Positions 47,411 through 57,578 of a stretch of 64,000 nt of DNA are shown piece by piece; the stretch's first letter is position 1, and each line of letters begins with the position of its first letter. Position numbers and translations under genes: made by a program. Source of the DNA: Niallia sp. FSL W8-0635 (lineage in GTDB: Bacteria > Bacillota > Bacilli > Bacillales > Cytobacillaceae); the NCBI RefSeq assembly GCF_038007965.1, contig NZ_JBBOYD010000001.1, forward strand, positions 908,501-972,500. Direction: 5' to 3'. The notes below the pieces were generated by a model. That model was not told the origin of the DNA. It worked only from the letters and a program-made list of their open reading frames with translations, and ran no database searches.

Positions 47411-48781
47411 ATGAATACGATAAAAACAAACGATATTCAAATAGCGTATATTGGTGGAGGTTCACAAGGCTGGGCATGGGGCTTAATGAGTGATTTGGCG
47501 AATGAGGAAGCAATTTCGGGTAAGGTGAAATTGTATGACATTAACTATCAGGCTGCCTATCAAAATGAATTAATTGGCAATCAATTATTGGATCGCTCAG
47601 ATGTAGCTGGTAAATGGGAATATGAAGCAGTTAGAACAATTGATGAAGCCTTAACAGGTGCTGACTTTGTCATTATCTCGATTCTTCCTGGATCGTTTGA
47701 CGATATGGAGTCTGACGTCCATTTACCGGAAAAGTATGGGGTGTATCAATCAGTTGGGGATACGGTTGGACCAGGTGGGTTGGTTAGAGCATTACGGTCG
47801 ATTCCAATCTTCGTTGATATTGCGAATCAGATTCGCGAATTTGCACCAAAAGCTTGGGTGATAAATTATACAAATCCAATGAGTCTATGTACAAGAGCTT
47901 TGTATGCGACTTTTCCTGAAATAAAAGCGATTGGCTGTTGTCATGAAGTGTTTGGTACACAGAAGTTACTTGCTTCCATGGTTCAAGAATTTTTAGGGAT
48001 AGAGGAGGTAAAGCGACAAGAGATAAAAGTCAATGTATTAGGGATTAATCACTTTACATGGATAAATCAAGCTTCCTACAAAGGATTAGATTTAATGCCA
48101 TTGTATGAAAAGTTTGTAGAGAAATATGCGGCCAGTGGGTTTGAAGGCTCCGAGAAAGGTCATTGGATGAACAATCATTTTGTTTCAGCCGAGAGAGTGA
48201 AATTTGATTTATTTAAACAATTTGGCCTTATTGCAGCAGCGGGAGATCGTCATTTGGCTGAATTTATGCCCAATACATGGTATTTAAAAAGCCCGGAAAC
48301 AGTAAGAGAGTGGAAGTTTGGTTTAACACCAGTTGCTTGGCGAAAGCAAAATAAGCAAGCGCTCGTGGAAAAAAGTAAACGATTAGCAGATGGTACCGAT
48401 CCATTTGAACAAAAAATGACTGGAGAAGAAGGAATCGATATTATGAAAGCTCTTCTTGGTTTAGGAGAATTTATGACGAATGTGAATGTCCCGAACCAAG
48501 GCCAGATAGGTGGCATCCCGCATGATGTGATAGTAGAAACGAATGCTGTTGTTAGCTATGACAGTGTACGACCAGTGCTTGCTGGGAAATTAACAAAGCC
48601 TGTACACAATATGGTCATGCGCCATGTGACAAATCAAGAAACCGTTCTACAAGCAGTTCTCCACAAGGATATGGACTTAGCATTCCAGGCATTTGTGCAG
48701 GATCCTTTGTTGAGTACAGTGAAACCGGAAGATGCTCAAGCGTTATTTCATGAAATGCTGGCTAAGACGGGGCAGATGTAG
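47411..48781 (+). CDS. glycoside hydrolase family 4, alpha-galacturonidase type (CHEV motif)
   Basis: A 456-residue NAD- and Mn-dependent GH4 enzyme. The N-terminal Rossmann loop is AYIGGGSQGWAWGL; VGDTVGPGGLVRALRSIP, NYTNPMSLCTRAL and NHFTW follow. The metal-site stretch reads CHEV (177-180). A published group of GH4 alpha-galacturonidases, including B. subtilis LplD, is defined by this CHEV motif, so the likely substrate is an alpha-galacturonoside (or another uronoside). The neighbouring permeases and binding protein match the lplABCD plan of B. subtilis, with a two-component system added. Confidence 0.85.
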   Translation: MNTIKTNDIQIAYIGGGSQGWAWGLMSDLANEEAISGKVKLYDINYQAAYQNELIGNQLLDRSDVAGKWEYEAVRTIDEALTGADFVIISILPGSFDDMESDVHLPEKYGVYQSVGDTVGPGGLVRALRSIPIFVDIANQIREFAPKAWVINYTNPMSLCTRALYATFPEIKAIGCCHEVFGTQKLLASMVQEFLGIEEVKRQEIKVNVLGINHFTWINQASYKGLDLMPLYEKFVEKYAASGFEGSEKGHWMNNHFVSAERVKFDLFKQFGLIAAAGDRHLAEFMPNTWYLKSPETVREWKFGLTPVAWRKQNKQALVEKSKRLADGTDPFEQKMTGEEGIDIMKALLGLGEFMTNVNVPNQGQIGGIPHDVIVETNAVVSYDSVRPVLAGKLTKPVHNMVMRHVTNQETVLQAVLHKDMDLAFQAFVQDPLLSTVKPEDAQALFHEMLAKTGQM

Positions 48782-48813
48782 AGGGGGATTTTAAGGCTAT
48801 TAAAGATACGTTC

Positions 48814-48841
48814 AAGAACACTCACAATGGTGAGTGTTCTT
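48814..48841. terminator. hairpin after the GH4 gene
   Basis: AAGAACACTCAC (48814-48825) and GTGAGTGTTCTT (48830-48841) pair exactly around AATG. Only a weak T-run follows, but the stem is strong. Confidence 0.7.
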
Positions 48842-48984
48842 AGTCATTGTAAATAAAACCAATGTGCTTAAATTGCAAACTTGCGATAAATTCAAGAAAA
48901 CAGCTATAAAAAAAATTAATGAAAAAAATAAGTGCATAAGTAGTGAAATATTTCAAGATTCGTAATACAATATGTAAAGCAACG

Positions 48985-49017
48985 AATGCTTCCTTCTTTG
49001 AACGAAGCATTTTTTTA
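48985..49017 (+). terminator. terminator-like hairpin in the leader of the MFS gene
   Basis: AATGCTTC (48985-48992) and GAAGCATT (49004-49011) followed by six T residues, 54 bp before the start of the efflux gene. It may end a transcript from upstream or act as an attenuator. Confidence 0.6.
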
Positions 49018-49070
49018 AGGTCATGTTCGAAAAGGATACAGAAAATTTATTGTAGGAAGGCGATAGAAAA

Positions 49071-50294
49071 TTGAACACATTATCAAATACTAAAAGGCTA
49101 CAAATTGCTTTTCTATTGGGATCATTATCCCTGTTAGGTCCATTTACAATAGATACATATTTACCGGCATTTCCAACTATTGTAGAAGAATTTCACACGA
49201 ATGCATCCCTAGTCCAAGTTAGTTTAACGACTTGCTTGTTAGGATTGGGATTGGGACAGTTAATAATTGGACCGATGAGTGATGTACAGGGCCGTCGTAA
49301 ACCATTGCTTATTTTTCTTGGCTTATACCTACTTTCTTCATTAGTGTGTGCGATAGCACCCAATATATCCATGTTGATTGTTGCTCGTTTCATACAAGGA
49401 TTTGCAGCTGCGGGTGGTCTTGTTATTTCAAGAGCGGTGGTTCGAGATCTTTATAGTGGAAGAGAATTAACAAAGTTTTTTGCTACATTGATGCTGATTG
49501 GTAATTTAGGTCCAATTGTGGCTCCAATCATAGGGGGAGCAATACTTTCTTTTGCAAATTGGAAAGTGGTTTTCCTTGTATTAACTTGTGTTGGTGCTAT
49601 TTTGACTGTAGTCGTTTCCTTTAAACTAGAAGAAACGTTACCAACTGAAAAACGGGTACCAAGCAATATTAAACAAGTAGTCATGAATTTCGGTTCGTTA
49701 TTAAAAGATCGTGAATTTGCAGGTTATGCATTTACTCAAGGTTTCACTACTGCAGGAATCTTTGCGTACGTATCTGGTATTTCTTTTGTTTACCAAAATA
49801 TTTACGGCGTTTCTCCTCAAGTCTTTAGCTTATTGTTTGGAATAAATGGGGTCGGTTTAATTATCGGAACGCAACTCGTTGGTCGATTATCTAGATTTTC
49901 TGAAAAAACATTCTTGAAAAGCGGTTTAGCTCTTTCCATGTCAGCTTCTATTCTTTTAGTAATCGCGATTTTACTACATGCACCATTACTAGCTGTTGCG
50001 ATACCTATTTTTCTATTCGTAACTTCTATCAGTATTATTGGTACATCCTCTTTTTCATTAGCGATGGAAACAAAGGGGCATATGGCAGGAAGTGCTTCTG
50101 CATTATTAGGCTTATTACCATTCTTACTAGGGTCATTAACAGCACCATTAGTAGGAATTGGAGGAGAACATACAGCTGTACCGATGGGCATTATCATCTT
50201 CGCATCAAGCTTATTAGCCTTCTTATCCTACTACGTATTAGTTCGAAAAGCTTCTTTAAAGGTAAATACACCAAAGCATGTTACGCATAATTAA
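49071..50294 (+). CDS. Bcr/CflA family multidrug efflux MFS transporter
   Basis: TTG start with TAGGAAGG 10 bp upstream. The 407-residue protein has 12 membrane segments and the family motifs LGPFTIDTYLPAFPTI and GPMSDVQGRRKPL, plus RFIQGFAAAGGLVISRAVVRD. Proteins of this family export drugs or small metabolites such as bicyclomycin or cysteine. It stands alone between terminators; a drug substrate cannot be told from sequence. Confidence 0.9.
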   Translation: MNTLSNTKRLQIAFLLGSLSLLGPFTIDTYLPAFPTIVEEFHTNASLVQVSLTTCLLGLGLGQLIIGPMSDVQGRRKPLLIFLGLYLLSSLVCAIAPNISMLIVARFIQGFAAAGGLVISRAVVRDLYSGRELTKFFATLMLIGNLGPIVAPIIGGAILSFANWKVVFLVLTCVGAILTVVVSFKLEETLPTEKRVPSNIKQVVMNFGSLLKDREFAGYAFTQGFTTAGIFAYVSGISFVYQNIYGVSPQVFSLLFGINGVGLIIGTQLVGRLSRFSEKTFLKSGLALSMSASILLVIAILLHAPLLAVAIPIFLFVTSISIIGTSSFSLAMETKGHMAGSASALLGLLPFLLGSLTAPLVGIGGEHTAVPMGIIIFASSLLAFLSYYVLVRKASLKVNTPKHVTHN

Positions 50295-50315
50295 TAAAAT
50301 AGAGCTTTTCTGTAA

Positions 50316-50353
50316 AACAGGTACTTTCGAGTGAGAAAGTGCCTGTTTTTTTT
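50316..50353 (+). terminator. terminator after the efflux gene
   Basis: AACAGGTACTTTC (50316-50328) and GAAAGTGCCTGTT (50334-50346) pair with one mismatch, followed by seven or eight T residues. Confidence 0.85.
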
Positions 50354-50515
50354 GAAGAAGAGAAACGTTGTCTAATCATTTTCAATAAAAGACAAAATAG
50401 TTTGATAAAATGATTAAGAATAGAAAAGTCCAGTTTGTATCGGAAAGCAAGGAAAGGGAATTTTATTACTTTTTCACAGGAAATAAAACCAATTAATAAT
50501 AAGGAGGTATTACAG

Positions 50516-51520
50516 ATGAACAAACCTAAAGTGCTACAAATATTATCCATGTATGATGAAGCAGCAGAGGAAATTTTAAAAAGTAAGGCAGAGGTTATAA
50601 GAACAGATGATTATAGTGTGGATAATTTATGTGAACTAGTTAAAGGTGTGGATGGGGTAGTATTAAGAGCACCAGCAAGAATAGAGAAAGAGGTAATCGA
50701 TGCGAATCCTCATTTAAAAGTGATTTCTGGTGCAGGAGTGGGACTTGATAATATTGATGTTACATATGCTACAAAGGTTGGGATTCCAGTATTACATGCA
50801 CCTTCCGTAAATAAAGTTTCCACTGCAGAACATACGGTAATGTTTATCATGGCATTAAGTAAGTCCCTTCTAAGCTTTCATAAAGAAATGGAAAAGGGAA
50901 ATTTTGATTCGAGGAATCGAATAAGTACTCAAGAATTAAAAGGAAAGAAAGTGGGTCTAATAGGTTTTGGAAGCATTGCACAAGAGGTAGCAAAACGATT
51001 AGTGTTTGGGTTAGATATGAAAGTGTCAGCTTGGGTAAGAGAGGCTAGTCCTACTAAACAGAAAAAAGCGGATGATTTAGAAGTTGAAATTACCGTTGAT
51101 ATCAAGAAAGTATTCGCTGAGTCTGACTTTATATCTATACATATTCCATTAAAGGAAGAAACGAAATATTCCATTGATAATGCGTTATTATCTTTAATGA
51201 AACCAACGGCATACATCATTAATACAGCAAGAGGGGCTGTTATTAATCAAGATGATCTATACACTATTTTAGCATCTAATAAAATCGCAGGAGCTGCCCT
51301 AGATGTATATGAAGTGGAGCCAATACCAAAAGACAACAAATTATTAAGCTTATCCAATGTCCTTCTCACCCCACATGTAGGTGGAACAACGAAGGAAAGT
51401 AATTATATTATGGCTACTACTGTTGCACAGAATGTTATTAATTTCTTAAATGGGGAGGAGGCAGAGTTTGTTGCTAATCCAGGTGTATTGGAGAAGAATG
51501 AAAGTCTGATTAGGAAGTAA
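50516..51520 (+). CDS. D-2-hydroxyacid dehydrogenase (phosphoglycerate dehydrogenase-like), paralogue 2
   Basis: ATG 50516 follows AAGGAGG with an 8-bp gap. The 334-residue enzyme contains GAGVGLDNIDVTYA, the NAD loop VGLIGFGSIAQEVAKR, the catalytic NTARGAVINQ, ALDVYEVEP and LTPHVGGTT. It has the same layout as the gene at 40237 and no ACT domain. A single gene bounded by terminators on both sides. The substrate is unknown; 2-oxoacid/2-hydroxyacid interconversion is expected. Confidence 0.88.
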   Translation: MNKPKVLQILSMYDEAAEEILKSKAEVIRTDDYSVDNLCELVKGVDGVVLRAPARIEKEVIDANPHLKVISGAGVGLDNIDVTYATKVGIPVLHAPSVNKVSTAEHTVMFIMALSKSLLSFHKEMEKGNFDSRNRISTQELKGKKVGLIGFGSIAQEVAKRLVFGLDMKVSAWVREASPTKQKKADDLEVEITVDIKKVFAESDFISIHIPLKEETKYSIDNALLSLMKPTAYIINTARGAVINQDDLYTILASNKIAGAALDVYEVEPIPKDNKLLSLSNVLLTPHVGGTTKESNYIMATTVAQNVINFLNGEEAEFVANPGVLEKNESLIRK

Positions 51521-51560
51521 ATCCGGCTTAGTGATTAAACCAATAATGTAAGATTCGAAG

Positions 51561-51590
51561 AAAGCTCACCTACAGAAGGGTGAGCTTTTT
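51561..51590 (+). terminator. terminator after paralogue 2
   Basis: AAAGCTCACC (51561-51570) and GGTGAGCTTT (51579-51588) pair exactly with T residues after. From here to the riboswitch at 51815 (about 225 bp) I see only A+T-rich DNA. Confidence 0.85.
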
Positions 51591-51814
51591 ATGTTCCGAT
51601 ATTTAATCAATTAATGTATTACTTATCTTTTTTTGATTATATCAATATAATGTGATTTCTTATTTATTATTTGTTTTTTTAATGTTATTTCGAGAAAATT
51701 ATTATTCTGGAAAAATTTTATATCTATCTCTTTTTTCATATCCAGAGTATAGTTAGTTTCAGAGAGTGATGGACGACGATATTCGACAATAAATACAGAG
51801 AGTCCAATCGTTCT

Positions 51815-51917
51815 CATTCTGCAACAAAGGCAAACCAGTTGAAAAATTGGGACGCAAAGTTACAGACCTAAACGAGAGAATCACCATGGTGGCTGGGCTG
51901 CTGAAGGATGGAGAATG
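51815..51917 (+). ncRNA. cyclic-di-GMP-I (GEMM-I) riboswitch
   Basis: The sequence contains AAGGCAAACC (51827-51836), GGGACGCAAAG (51849-51859), a following TTACAGACCTAA, ACCATGGTGGCTGGGCTGC (51883-51901), the conserved core of the GEMM-I aptamer: G-C-A-A-A-C-C, a stem capped by GAAA-type loop, GGGACGCAAAGC/T, CAGGNCU-like turn, and the CCAUG...UGGCUGGG receptor. CATTCT (51815) and AGAATG (51912) can close the outer helix. It lies about 70-130 nt before the WxL gene starts, where it would control the surface-protein genes in response to c-di-GMP. I see no clear terminator after it, so control may be translational. Confidence 0.88.
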
Positions 51918-52049
51918 ATACTCGTGTTATGAGTTGAAATTCAAGATTCTTCCGATTCAAAAAATTTGTGTTGGAGGGATTTTTTTATGGGAAAAAATAA
52001 CGTGCTTATTTCAAATAAATTAAACAAACAGTCTAAAGGAGGAAATTCA

Positions 52050-52595
52050 ATGATTAAAAAATTATTTGCAACTGTTTCTACTTTAGCAATTATAGGTTCC
52101 GCATTTGTAGGTGGACAATCAGCATTTGCAGCTACAACAGCAATCGAAGGTGGTTCATTATCATTTGGTACTCAACCAAGTGTTGATAACTTTGGCTCTG
52201 TAACTCTTAATGGACAAGTTCAAAATAGTACTGCTGCTCTCAGTGCATTTACTGTAATTGACGCAACAGGAACTGGAGATGGATGGAACGTTGTGGTGAA
52301 AGCTGATCAATTTACGGATTCAGCTAATGGATTAACATTACCAACCAATTCAATAGATATCGCTCTTCCAACAGTATCTGCGCAGGCTGGAGCTAGTGAT
52401 GTAACAACTATAACAAAAGCAGATGGTAAAATCGACAATGCTACTGGCGTGAAAATTCTTTCTGCTGCTGAAGGCGGCGGCATGGGTACGTATAATGTAG
52501 ATGCAAACACTTTAACATTAAACCTTTTACCGAAAGATGTAAAAGAAGGAAATTACACTTCAACTGTTACTGTAACTGTTACAACTGGACCTTGA
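52050..52595 (+). CDS. secreted WxL-like surface protein
   Basis: The 181-residue product starts at ATG 52050 behind a perfect AAAGGAGG. A second in-frame ATG at 51987 with GGAGGG would add 21 residues before the same signal peptide. The signal peptide ends SAFA near residue 27. The mature part is a beta-rich, Thr/Ala/Gly-rich domain with DGWNVVVKADQF near the middle and YTSTVTVTVTTGP at the end. With the DUF916/DUF3324 gene next to it, this matches the WxL surface-protein pairs that attach to peptidoglycan; the W-x-L signature itself is degenerate (GWNV). Confidence 0.75.
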   Translation: MIKKLFATVSTLAIIGSAFVGGQSAFAATTAIEGGSLSFGTQPSVDNFGSVTLNGQVQNSTAALSAFTVIDATGTGDGWNVVVKADQFTDSANGLTLPTNSIDIALPTVSAQAGASDVTTITKADGKIDNATGVKILSAAEGGGMGTYNVDANTLTLNLLPKDVKEGNYTSTVTVTVTTGP

Positions 52596-52782
52596 TATAA
52601 AGGAATTCTGAATCACCATGTCTAATAAGGCATGTTTTTTTTTGTTTATTATTAATCCCTTTTTAGCATTAAATATTCAAAGATAAGGAAGTCATGTTCA
52701 ATCGATATTGTTTTTTCTTTTTCTACTCTAATGAAAATTCTCTAACTTGGTTAAAATAAACCAACGATAGGGAGGTACAAGC

Positions 52783-53802
52783 ATGAAAGTGTTTCGAATT
52801 TTGTTTTTAACACTCATATTTGGAATGGCATCTCCATTAGTTAGTATATATGTGAAGGCAGAGAAAGCTAGCGTTCCTTTAACCATTGAGCCAATCTATC
52901 CAGAAAATCAAAATCCTCAAACAAAAGGGTACTTTGATCTGTCTGTAAATTCGAGCGAAGCACAAACACTTCAAGTGCGCATTACCAACAATGAGGACAA
53001 AGAGGTAACGATAAGTATTAAGCCAGCAAATGCTTATACTAATCCAAATGGTGGAATGCTCTATGAGGATGAGCTAGACTCTGCCGATACCGTTCTTTTG
53101 GAGGATGCTGTTCGATTGGCTGAATTTATTAAAGTAGAAGAGACTGTAAAGGTACCTCCATTAACATCTGTGGAGGTACCCATTGAGTTAACAGTTCCAG
53201 AATTAGATGGACAGCATATTTTAGGAGGTATTCTATTTACAACGCAAGGAGAAGAAACGGAAACACAACAAGAAGCGGAAGAGGGCACTGCGAATTTTAT
53301 TTTGAAAACAGAGACCGTCTATGCCATTGCACTTCAACTAAATATACCAAATGAAGTGCCTGATAACTTCCAATATGGAGAAGCAGGTTTTATTGGCGAA
53401 ACTGGTTCTGTGTTTATGGAAATGAGCAACGATGCAAAAAAAATCCAAGAAAAAATAGCTGGTACTTATTCGGTTTCAGATAAGGATGGAAACGAGTTGT
53501 TTAAAGGGGAATATGGACCTTTTAAAATGGCCCCTAAGACAAAAATAAGATATCCAATCCAATGGAATGATGAAACACTTGAAGATGGCGACTATACATT
53601 AAATATAAAAGGGACAGTTGATGGGAAAGAGGTATCCACATCTAAACCCTTTACCATTAATAACAAAGATGTAACGGAATATGTAGAGAAAACACAAGCT
53701 ACTCAAGTGAAAGTAGATAATGGCATTCCAATATGGGTTTGGATAATTGGAGCGGTATTATTTGGTTTAGTAATGTTTTTGATTGGAAAAAGAAGAATGT
53801 AG
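52783..53802 (+). CDS. DUF916/DUF3324 protein (WxL-interacting protein)
   Basis: A 339-residue protein with a signal peptide (MKVFRILFLTLIFGMASPLVS), two immunoglobulin-like domains in the order DUF916 (about 30-150, with YFDLSVNSSEAQTLQVRITN) and DUF3324 (about 155-295), and a C-terminal anchor (WIIGAVLFGLVMFLIGKRRM). Such proteins bind WxL proteins and hold them to the membrane and wall. It starts 188 bp after the WxL gene with GGGAGG and probably shares the c-di-GMP-controlled transcript. Confidence 0.9.
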   Translation: MKVFRILFLTLIFGMASPLVSIYVKAEKASVPLTIEPIYPENQNPQTKGYFDLSVNSSEAQTLQVRITNNEDKEVTISIKPANAYTNPNGGMLYEDELDSADTVLLEDAVRLAEFIKVEETVKVPPLTSVEVPIELTVPELDGQHILGGILFTTQGEETETQQEAEEGTANFILKTETVYAIALQLNIPNEVPDNFQYGEAGFIGETGSVFMEMSNDAKKIQEKIAGTYSVSDKDGNELFKGEYGPFKMAPKTKIRYPIQWNDETLEDGDYTLNIKGTVDGKEVSTSKPFTINNKDVTEYVEKTQATQVKVDNGIPIWVWIIGAVLFGLVMFLIGKRRM

Positions 53803-53823
53803 AAGATTGGATATAGAATTTAA

Positions 53824-53870
53824 TTCGCTAGAAAAAACTCATCCAACACGGTGAGTTTTTTTCTAGCGAA
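53824..53870. terminator. bidirectional terminator
   Basis: TTCGCTAGAAAAAACTCA (53824-53841) and TGAGTTTTTTTCTAGCGAA (53852-53870) form a long stem between the WxL operon and the minus-strand SDR gene. Confidence 0.88.
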
Positions 53871-53883
53871 AGTAATATACGAT

Positions 53884-54645
53884 TTACTCAATCGTCTTTT
53901 TCATCGCATTGTACATATTTTCCACATGGTTATCCAATTCATCACGTGACATGCGCAAGCGATCGACAGAACTACCATATCCAATCTCCATCTTTCCTTC
54001 TTCTAATCCTTGGAAAATTCCATCGGCAAAGGCATCTAATGGTTCACCACTAGTATGTAAGCCGGCACCGCCTAAATCTGTATTTACAGCAGGAGGAGCA
54101 ACTTCGATTACTTCTACAGAAGTGTCGGAAAGCTGGTGTCTTAAACTCATGGTAAACGAATGCATTGCCGCTTTGGTTGCTGAATAAATCGGACCAATTG
54201 CCATTGGTGTAAAGGCTAAACCTGATGTTACATTAATAATGGTCGCATTTTCTTTATCAAAAAAATATGGCGCAAACAACATAGACAGATGGATAGAAGC
54301 TTCCATATTAATCGTGATTTCTTTGTTGAAATAACTCCAATCATTCTTAGCGTCTGCTATTAACACATTAAAACGTTGTTGAATTCCTGCGTTGTTCACT
54401 AACACATTTACTTCTGGATAGTTCGTTGTCACCCAATCGAATAGTGCAATACGGTCAGCTTCTACTGCTAGATCGCTCACAAATGTAATAAGGGTAGGGA
54501 ATTTCTCTTTCGCCTGTTGAAGCATATCTTCTCGGCGACCACAAACAATAACTGTATTTCCTGCTTTGATAAACCGTTCTGCAAAAGCTAACCCGATCCC
54601 GGCGCTTCCACCTGTAATTAGAATTGTATTGCTTGAGAGTTTCAT
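53884..54645 (-). CDS. short-chain dehydrogenase/reductase
   Basis: A 253-residue SDR enzyme. Its N-terminal cofactor loop is LITGGSAGIGLAFAERF, NNAG occurs in VNVLVNNAGIQQ, and the catalytic Ser/Tyr/Lys set is in NVTSGLAFTPM and YSATKAAMH. The Arg pair after the second strand (CGRRED) suggests NADPH use. It follows the MerR regulator on the same strand (56-bp gap) and is likely controlled by it. The substrate is unknown; the sequence resembles DltE-type SDRs. Confidence 0.88.
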   Translation of the reverse strand: MKLSSNTILITGGSAGIGLAFAERFIKAGNTVIVCGRREDMLQQAKEKFPTLITFVSDLAVEADRIALFDWVTTNYPEVNVLVNNAGIQQRFNVLIADAKNDWSYFNKEITINMEASIHLSMLFAPYFFDKENATIINVTSGLAFTPMAIGPIYSATKAAMHSFTMSLRHQLSDTSVEVIEVAPPAVNTDLGGAGLHTSGEPLDAFADGIFQGLEEGKMEIGYGSSVDRLRMSRDELDNHVENMYNAMKKTIE

Positions 54646-54701
54646 TTGGATTCCTCTTTTCGAATTATTTTATACTCTATATATAGCTACCAAATTTCTT
54701 C

Positions 54702-55073
54702 CTATATTCTTTCCTCTATCTTTTTCGTATACCGTGCTATTTTTACATCAATTCCTTTTAGGGATTCCCCCATTAACGATATCTCAGCGACTACATCTTG
54801 CCTGTGATTTTCCATCATTGCAAGTCGTAGCTGAATGGTGCTATCTCCTTCTATAATCCAATCCATATATTGTTTAATCTTTTTTATAGGCATATGCGTA
54901 TTCTTTAAACAGATAACTGTTCCGAGGAGTTCCATTTGATTTTCTGAAAATAACCGCCTTCCAGCTTCATCACGTTCTATTAATGGAAGCAGTCCTTGCT
55001 TTTCATAATATCTTATCGTTGATTCAGGAATATTAAATTTTGCTGATGCATCACTGATATGACAATATTTCAT
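54702..55073 (-). CDS. MerR family transcriptional regulator
   Basis: I start at ATG 55073, with GGAGGT seven bases upstream, instead of the ATG at 55091 that includes the site. The 123-residue product has the MerR DNA-binding domain (DASAKFNIPESTIRYYEKQG, then GRRLFSENQMELLG) and a coiled-coil region. No metal-binding Cys set is present, so it probably senses an organic inducer. It controls its own promoter (55105-55135) and probably the SDR gene downstream. Confidence 0.9.
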   Translation of the reverse strand: MKYCHISDASAKFNIPESTIRYYEKQGLLPLIERDEAGRRLFSENQMELLGTVICLKNTHMPIKKIKQYMDWIIEGDSTIQLRLAMMENHRQDVVAEISLMGESLKGIDVKIARYTKKIEERI

Positions 55074-55104
55074 TCGGAGACCTCCATTCATTGTCGACAG
55101 AATT

Positions 55105-55135
55105 AGTATACGACTTAAACTACGGTTTAAGTCAA
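55105..55135 (-). promoter_or_regulatory. MerR-type promoter with 19-bp spacer and dyad
   Basis: On the minus strand TTGACT (55135-55130) and TATACT (55110-55105) are separated by 19 bp, and the spacer holds GACTTAAAC (55112-55120) inverted with GTTTAAGTC (55125-55133) around TACG. This overlong spacer plus dyad is the standard arrangement that MerR proteins twist to activate. Confidence 0.88.
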
Positions 55136-55235
55136 GTAGGCTATTTAGGTAAATTTTTTTAAAAAGGAAATATAAAAAATTAGAAACTTAACCATCCCTA
55201 CAAAAATATGATACGATCATCCTGAGGTGGAAATT

Positions 55236-55988
55236 TTGGAACAGTTAATTTATACACTTTTAGCGTACATAAATAATTCTCTAGAAAAGGACATCAATTA
55301 TTCTATTGCCAATAGTTTTCTTGAAAATATCCATCATATAGAAGGATATTCTTTAGAGATGGCTGCGGAAGTATGTAATGTTGCCCCTTCTACGATAAAC
55401 CGTTTTTGTAAGCGAATAGGGTTTCGTAATTTTTCAAATCTCCGAAACAGTGTTGCTTTTCAAGGTGGAATGTACGAGGCGAGAGAAAAACAGTTGAATG
55501 CAGATTCATTTGAATCAAAACTTAAGGAAAATGTGGAGATTATTGAAGGTATTCCAAAGGATCAACTAGAACGGATTATCCAAAAAATTCATGAATCTAA
55601 AAGGATTGTCATTTTAGGCTTTGAAAAACATCAAATTCAAGCGATGGAGCTTCAAAAACAATTATTTCTTCTTGGAAAGCTATGTGAATGCAATACCAAT
55701 TTCTTTAAACAGCTGGAGGCATTGGCTCATTTAACAGAGGAGGATATGATTATCACGATTTCGATCCAAGGGAATATCCTCACAGAAGAGTTGGCTATAA
55801 ATGATAAAATAAAGGAAGCAAACGGAAAGAAGTTATTGATTACATTTTCGGATTCAGATCGATATAAATATGTTTTTGATGAGGTCTTACGCTGTGGAGA
55901 AATCGAAAATAGTGAAGTTAGCAGCTATACGTTATTACGGTTATTTGATGTGCTCGTTTATCAATTTCAAAAGCAATATCCTGCTTAA
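55236..55988 (+). CDS. RpiR/MurR family transcriptional regulator
   Basis: The start is uncertain: TTG 55236 (behind GAGGTGG) is preferred over GTG 55227. The roughly 250-residue protein has an N-terminal helix-turn-helix (SLEMAAEVCNVAPSTINRFC, about 40-60) and a C-terminal SIS sugar-isomerase domain (from about 95) that binds phosphorylated sugars. It lies 84 bp before a GH1 phospho-beta-glucosidase gene, so it probably regulates that gene in response to a sugar phosphate. Confidence 0.85.
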   Translation: MEQLIYTLLAYINNSLEKDINYSIANSFLENIHHIEGYSLEMAAEVCNVAPSTINRFCKRIGFRNFSNLRNSVAFQGGMYEAREKQLNADSFESKLKENVEIIEGIPKDQLERIIQKIHESKRIVILGFEKHQIQAMELQKQLFLLGKLCECNTNFFKQLEALAHLTEEDMIITISIQGNILTEELAINDKIKEANGKKLLITFSDSDRYKYVFDEVLRCGEIENSEVSSYTLLRLFDVLVYQFQKQYPA

Positions 55989-56015
55989 AACTGGTCTAAA
56001 AGAGACCAGTTTTTT
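55988..56015 (+). terminator. terminator between rpiR and GH1
   Basis: AAACTGGTCT (55988-55997) and AGACCAGTTT (56003-56012) pair exactly with a T-run, so the GH1 gene likely has its own promoter in 56013-56071 or is reached by read-through. Confidence 0.8.
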
Positions 56016-56071
56016 CCCTTTTGTAAGCGTATCATTATCTATAGGGATTAGAAAAAGGGAGGATATTATAA

Positions 56072-57526
<1,455 letters not shown>

Positions 57527-57540
57527 AATTTTAAATGACA

Positions 57541-57578
57541 AACAGTGCTTCTTCCTTTTATGAAGGAGTACTGTTTTT
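57541..57578 (+). terminator. terminator after GH1 paralogue 2
   Basis: AACAGTGCTTCTTC (57541-57554) and GAAGGAGTACTGTT pair with two mismatches, followed by TTTTT. From 57579 to 57886 the DNA is strongly A+T rich with no gene seen. Confidence 0.7.

Noticed and set aside
51623..51817. 64-codon minus-strand frame between the hydroxyacid dehydrogenase and the riboswitch
   Set aside because: Very rich in Lys, Asn, Ile and Phe, no ribosome site, and it runs into the riboswitch start; treated as noncoding.
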